In this document: positions 61,932-64,000 of the stretch, piece by piece
Numbering within the stretch: the stretch's first letter is position 1
Layout of the letters: the number at the start of each line of letters is the position of its first letter
DNA from: JAUIAS01 sp030425395
GTDB lineage: Bacteria > Pseudomonadota > Alphaproteobacteria > Rhodobacterales > Rhodobacteraceae
Direction of reading: 5' to 3'
DNA length: 64,000 nucleotides
Assembly: GCA_043553855.1 (NCBI GenBank)
Contig: CP121336.1
Span: 620,001-684,000 of the forward strand
Made by a program: the position numbers and the translations under genes
Notes under the pieces: generated by a model
The model's input: the letters and a program-made list of their open reading frames with translations, nothing else
What the model was told of the DNA's origin: nothing
Database searches by the model: none

Positions 61932-61973
61932 AAAAAGGCGCGCCCCATCTCCCGATGCGGCGCGCCCCTTTTT
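61932..61973. terminator. Bidirectional terminator after the LysR gene
   Basis: AAAAAGGCGCGCC, a 14-base loop and GGCGCGCCCCTTTTT. GC stem flanked by A and T runs, so it can stop transcription from both sides, between convergent LysR and methylmalonyl-CoA mutase genes. Confidence 0.8.
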
Positions 61974-61999
61974 CTCTTGCTGAAAATATCCCGGGGGGA

Positions 62000-62034
62000 G
62001 CTGCCCGCAGGGCAGCCGGGGGGCAGAGCCCCCC
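62000..62034. terminator. Paired hairpins after methylmalonyl-CoA mutase
   Basis: GCTGCCC-GCA-GGGCAGC (62000-62016) directly followed by GGGGGGC-AGA-GCCCCCC (62018-62034). No U-tract; resembles intergenic hairpins common in this group and may stabilise the mRNA end. Confidence 0.45.
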
Positions 62035-62106
62035 GCCCTCGTCAGGTGTGCGCCCGTCCGGTGTGCCCACATCCCTCCGCGGTCCGGGACCGGCCCGGAT
62101 CCGCGC

Positions 62107-64000
62107 TTACTTTCGTGCGGCGCGGATCAAGCCGAGGATATTCTCAGCCGCGTCCGGGATATTGGTGCCGGGGCCAAAGATCGCCTTTACACCGCTGTTG
62201 AACAGGAACTCATAATCCTGCTGCGGGATGACGCCGCCGCAGATCACGATGATATCCCCCGCGCCCTGCGCCTTGAGTTCCTCGACCAGCTTCGGAGCCA
62301 GCGTCTTGTGGCCTGCTGCCTGGCTGGAAATGCCGATCACGTGAACGTCATTGTCGATGGCGTCCTGCGCTGCTTCTTCAGGGGTCTGGAACAGCGGGCC
62401 CACATCCACGTCAAACCCGATATCGGCAAAGGCCGTGGCGATCACCTTGGCCCCCCGGTCGTGACCGTCCTGCCCCATCTTGACCACCAGCATACGCGGG
62501 CGGCGGCCATCCTCTTCGGCGAAATCCTCAACCGATTTCTGGATAGCGGCAAAGCCTTCGTCGCCCTCATAGGCCTTGCCATAGACCCCGGCCAATGTCT
62601 TGACCTCGGCGCGGTGCCGTCCGAATTCCTTTTCCATGGCCATGCTGATCTCTCCTACGGATGCGCGGGCGCGGGCGGCTTCGACCGCCGCTTCCAGAAG
62701 GTTCCCGCCCTCCTTGGCGCGGCGCGCCAGTTCATCAAGGGCCGCGGTGCAGGCGGCATCGTCACGCTCGGCGCGGATACGCTCCAGCCGCGCGATCTGG
62801 GATTCGCGCACCTTGACGTTGTCCACATCTAGAATGTCGATCGGGTCTTCCTTGTCCTTGCGGTATTTGTTGACGCCGACGATGACTTCCTGGCCACGGT
62901 CGATCATCGCCTGACGGGTGGCGGCGGTTTCCTCGATCCGCAGCTTGGGCATGCCCGATGCCACGGCCTTGGTCATGCCGCCCATTTCCTCGATCTCGCC
63001 GATCAGCTTCCACGCGTCCTCGGCCAACTGGTGGGTCAGGCTCTCGACGTAATAGGACCCGGCCAGCGGATCGACGACGTTGGTCACCCCGGTTTCTTCC
63101 TGGAGGATCAACTGCGTGTTGCGCGCAATCCGGGCACTGAAATCCGTGGGCAGCGCGATCGCTTCGTCCAAGGCGTTGGTGTGCAGAGACTGCGTGCCGC
63201 CCAGAACCGCGCTCATCGCTTCATAGGCGGTGCGGATGACGTTGTTGTAGGGGTCTTGTTCCTGCAACGATACGCCCGACGTCTGGCAATGCGTGCGCAG
63301 CATCAGGGACTTGGGGTTCTTGGGCTCGAACTCGGACATGATGCGGTGCCACAGCAGACGCGCCGCGCGCAGCTTGGCCGCCTCCATGAAGAAATTCATG
63401 CCGATGGCAAAAAAGAACGACAGACGGCCAGCGAACTTGTCCACGTCCATCCCGCGTTCCAGCGCCGAGCGCACGTATTCGCGCCCGTCCGCAAGGGTAA
63501 AGGCCAGCTCCTGCACAAGGTTCGCGCCGGCTTCCTGCATGTGGTAGCCGGAAATCGAGATCGAGTTGAACTTGGGCATCTCGCTGGAGGTGTACTCGAT
63601 GATATCCGCAATGATCCGCATCGAAGGTTCCGGCGGATAGATATAGGTGTTGCGGACCATGAATTCCTTGAGAATGTCGTTCTGGATGGTGCCTGCCAGA
63701 ACGCTTTTGTCGTGGCCCTGCTCTTCGCCGGTGACGATAAAGGACGCCAGGATCGGGATCACCGCGCCGTTCATCGTCATCGACACCGACACCTTGTCCA
63801 GCGGGATACCGTCAAACAGGATCTTCATATCCTCGACGCTGTCGATGGCGACACCGGCCTTGCCAACATCGCCCTCAACACGAGGGTGGTCGCTGTCATA
63901 GCCGCGGTGCGTGGCGAGATCGAAAGCCACCGACACGCCCTGCTGCCCCGCAGCCAGATTGCGGCGGTAGAAGGCGTTGGATTCTTCGGCGGTGGAAAAA
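62107..64000 (-). CDS. Methylmalonyl-CoA mutase, partial (N-terminus off window)
   Basis: About 631 residues are present; the frame is open to the right edge (FSTAEESNAFYRRNLAAGQQ at the edge), so roughly the first 80 residues lie outside. Adenosylcobalamin-dependent isomerisation of (R)-methylmalonyl-CoA to succinyl-CoA in propionate metabolism. The TIM-barrel domain starts with SVAFDLATHRGYDSDHPRVE; the C-terminal B12 domain has KMGQDGHDRGAKVIATAF (DxHxxG, the histidine that replaces the dimethylbenzimidazole ligand) and IGISSQAAGHKTLAPKLVEE. Single-chain type. Confidence 0.97.
   Translation of the reverse strand, partial: FSTAEESNAFYRRNLAAGQQGVSVAFDLATHRGYDSDHPRVEGDVGKAGVAIDSVEDMKILFDGIPLDKVSVSMTMNGAVIPILASFIVTGEEQGHDKSVLAGTIQNDILKEFMVRNTYIYPPEPSMRIIADIIEYTSSEMPKFNSISISGYHMQEAGANLVQELAFTLADGREYVRSALERGMDVDKFAGRLSFFFAIGMNFFMEAAKLRAARLLWHRIMSEFEPKNPKSLMLRTHCQTSGVSLQEQDPYNNVIRTAYEAMSAVLGGTQSLHTNALDEAIALPTDFSARIARNTQLILQEETGVTNVVDPLAGSYYVESLTHQLAEDAWKLIGEIEEMGGMTKAVASGMPKLRIEETAATRQAMIDRGQEVIVGVNKYRKDKEDPIDILDVDNVKVRESQIARLERIRAERDDAACTAALDELARRAKEGGNLLEAAVEAARARASVGEISMAMEKEFGRHRAEVKTLAGVYGKAYEGDEGFAAIQKSVEDFAEEDGRRPRMLVVKMGQDGHDRGAKVIATAFADIGFDVDVGPLFQTPEEAAQDAIDNDVHVIGISSQAAGHKTLAPKLVEELKAQGAGDIIVICGGVIPQQDYEFLFNSGVKAIFGPGTNIPDAAENILGLIRAARK

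Overview
The window is dense, GC-rich alphaproteobacterial chromosome. The gene set points to the Rhodobacteraceae, probably a marine Roseobacter-type bacterium: a complete Sox thiosulfate-oxidation locus in the Paracoccus-like order, the accB-accC-aat / DUF2155-mlaD-NDUFA12 block, perM-hda-ppk-ppx, an insertion-less ProS, a Hint-domain protein and a DUF3572 protein. No rRNA, tRNA, CRISPR array, intact insertion sequence or integrase was found.

Layout. 1-282: end of a DUF6880-type gene running off the left edge. 283-4329: a visibly AT-richer accessory island of unrecognisable flanks around a two-gene operon, a P-loop ATPase overlapping a membrane/coiled-coil protein. It is the best candidate here for an undescribed, possibly defence-related, system. 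4330-13944: core metabolism and proteostasis (acyl-CoA ligase, biotin carboxylase pair, Aat, MlaD/NDUFA12, RidA, ClpX, ClpP, a photolyase-type FAD protein). 14066-26052: the sox locus. soxVW, soxXYZA and soxBCDEF lie on the minus strand, and soxS-soxR-soxT run divergently. Three shared AATTCACA-type palindromes precede soxS/soxV, soxX and soxB, and a strong terminator sits between soxA and soxB. SoxCD is present, so thiosulfate should be oxidised completely to sulfate.

26036-33237: DUF805 protein, beta-keto-acid cleavage enzyme, an H-NOX/diguanylate-cyclase pair whose H-NOX lacks the heme-ligand histidine, an MttB-family methyltransferase, a phosphatase and a PleD-like cyclase. 33270-35286: an ECF sigma factor, a small membrane protein, a periplasmic metal-sensor-like protein and an EF-hand protein. 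35472-44419: DUF983, NUDIX, an EamA exporter whose 5' end is tandemly duplicated (242 bp, identical), a desaturase divergent from an XRE regulator, LolD/LolC-E, a Hint protein and ProS. 44561-52094: a membrane pentapeptide-repeat protein, then perM, hda, ppk and ppx. 52097-58408: small secreted protein, EEP-family nuclease/phosphatase, two membrane glycosyltransferases, a DjlA-like co-chaperone, a GNAT and a VOC protein. 58566-61905: orphan TRAP binding protein and P450 divergent from a LysR regulator. 62107-64000: methylmalonyl-CoA mutase, cut by the right edge.

Functional themes are lithotrophic sulfur oxidation, acyl-CoA and propionate metabolism, c-di-GMP signalling, polyphosphate turnover and envelope maintenance. 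All function calls come from reading motifs and gene order; no database search was run.
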